DNA of 55,746 bases, taken from contig CACZXF010000004.1 of NCBI GenBank assembly GCA_902785105.1, positions 1 to 55,746 of the forward strand, read 5' to 3'. Under the pieces are notes generated by a model that saw only the letters and a list, made by a program, of their open reading frames with translations, was not told where the DNA came from and did no database searches. The DNA is from an uncultured Eubacteriales bacterium. GTDB lineage: Bacteria; Bacillota; Clostridia; Christensenellales; Aristaeellaceae. The translations under genes were made by a program, and so were the position numbers. The stretch's first letter is position 1, and each line of letters begins with the position of its first letter. This document shows, piece after piece, positions 55,533 through 55,746 of the stretch.

Positions 55533-55608
55533 GCTCCATTAGCTCAGTCGGTAGAGCACCTGACTTTTAATCAGGGTGTCCGGGGTTCGAATCCCCGATG
55601 GGGCACCA
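55533..55608 (+). tRNA. tRNA-Lys (anticodon TTT)
   Basis: Acceptor GCTCCAT/ATGGGGC, anticodon loop CTTTTAA (TTT), T arm CGGGGTTCGAATCCCCG, encoded CCA. It is separated from tRNA-Gln by only four bases. Confidence 0.96.
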
Positions 55609-55615
55609 CTTAAAT

Positions 55616-55646
55616 TTAGGGCATTTCCTACAAGGAAGTGCCCTAA
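55616..55646 (+). terminator. Hairpin after the tRNA cluster
   Basis: TTAGGGCATTTCC pairs with GGAAGTGCCCTAA (one G-T pair) over a 5-nt loop, then CACTTTG. The U-tract is poor, but the position fits a terminator. Confidence 0.65.
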
Positions 55647-55746
55647 CACTTTGTCAGATGTCTACAAAAATCTTCGTCCCTTTTGTTATCCGGAGATTAA
55701 CCAGCACAAGCGGAATTTTTGGCATTTTCCCAAAACGCACAAGATG

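Overview
The window looks like a chromosomal segment of a GC-rich member of the Bacillota, probably an uncultured gut- or rumen-type Clostridia. The clues are strong AGGAGG-type ribosome binding sites, consensus TTGACA-17-TATAAT promoters, U-tract terminators, a cobalamin riboswitch, SpoIIE/RsbU-type and LacI-sensor/GGDEF signalling proteins, a clostripain-family protease, and small palindromic intergenic repeats of the kind common in such genomes. I see no phage, plasmid or transposase genes. The exact lineage cannot be fixed from the sequence alone.

Layout. 0.1-1.7 kb: a minus-strand three-gene unit (membrane zinc-ribbon protein, J-domain protein, NUDIX hydrolase). 1.8-8.3 kb: plus-strand genes for a sugar-sensor/GGDEF protein, mannose-6-phosphate isomerase, a CorC/HlyC-type CBS protein and RNase R, followed by tRNA-Arg(CCT). 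8.5-30 kb: a minus-strand pair made of one 19.2-kb gene for a 6406-residue secreted repeat protein and a downstream clostripain-family protease; a promoter and a possible 31-codon leader ORF precede the giant gene. 30.3-35.6 kb: carbohydrate genes (GH13 enzyme, CdaR-type regulator, and divergent glycerate kinase and GntP permease). 35.7-39.1 kb: AIM24-family protein, NYN-LOTUS RNA-binding/nuclease-like protein, 6-phosphofructokinase. 39.2-42.0 kb: a zinc/cadmium efflux unit (SmtB/CzrA-like repressor with a recognisable operator, free-standing HMA metallochaperone, P1B-type ATPase). 42.0-49.8 kb: a minus-strand seven-gene operon behind a cobalamin riboswitch (AstE/AspA-type deacylase, NikA/OppA-type binding protein, two permeases, two ATPases, and an extra type-I-PBP-fold lipoprotein). 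50-55.1 kb: GNAT acetyltransferase, a secreted protein with SH3, Cys-repeat and peptidoglycan-binding domains, and a membrane PP2C phosphatase. 55.2-55.6 kb: tRNA-Arg(TCT), tRNA-His, tRNA-Gln and tRNA-Lys. The last 100 bases (55647-55746) hold nothing I can recognise.

How the genes work together. Two regions stand out. The first is the cobalamin-riboswitch operon, which suggests a peptide/nickel-type importer and a zinc deacylase whose expression falls when vitamin B12 is plentiful; a cobalt, cobalt-chelate or corrinoid-related substrate is the natural hypothesis. The second is the giant secreted protein, a filamentous-adhesin/LktA-like array of beta-strand repeats with Ser-rich, RTX-like and alpha-helical insertions but no visible wall anchor, encoded next to a secreted cysteine protease. 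Two composite palindromic repeat elements (37.9 kb and 41.2 kb) share similar ends but have unrelated cores, and one of them separates the metallochaperone gene from its ATPase.
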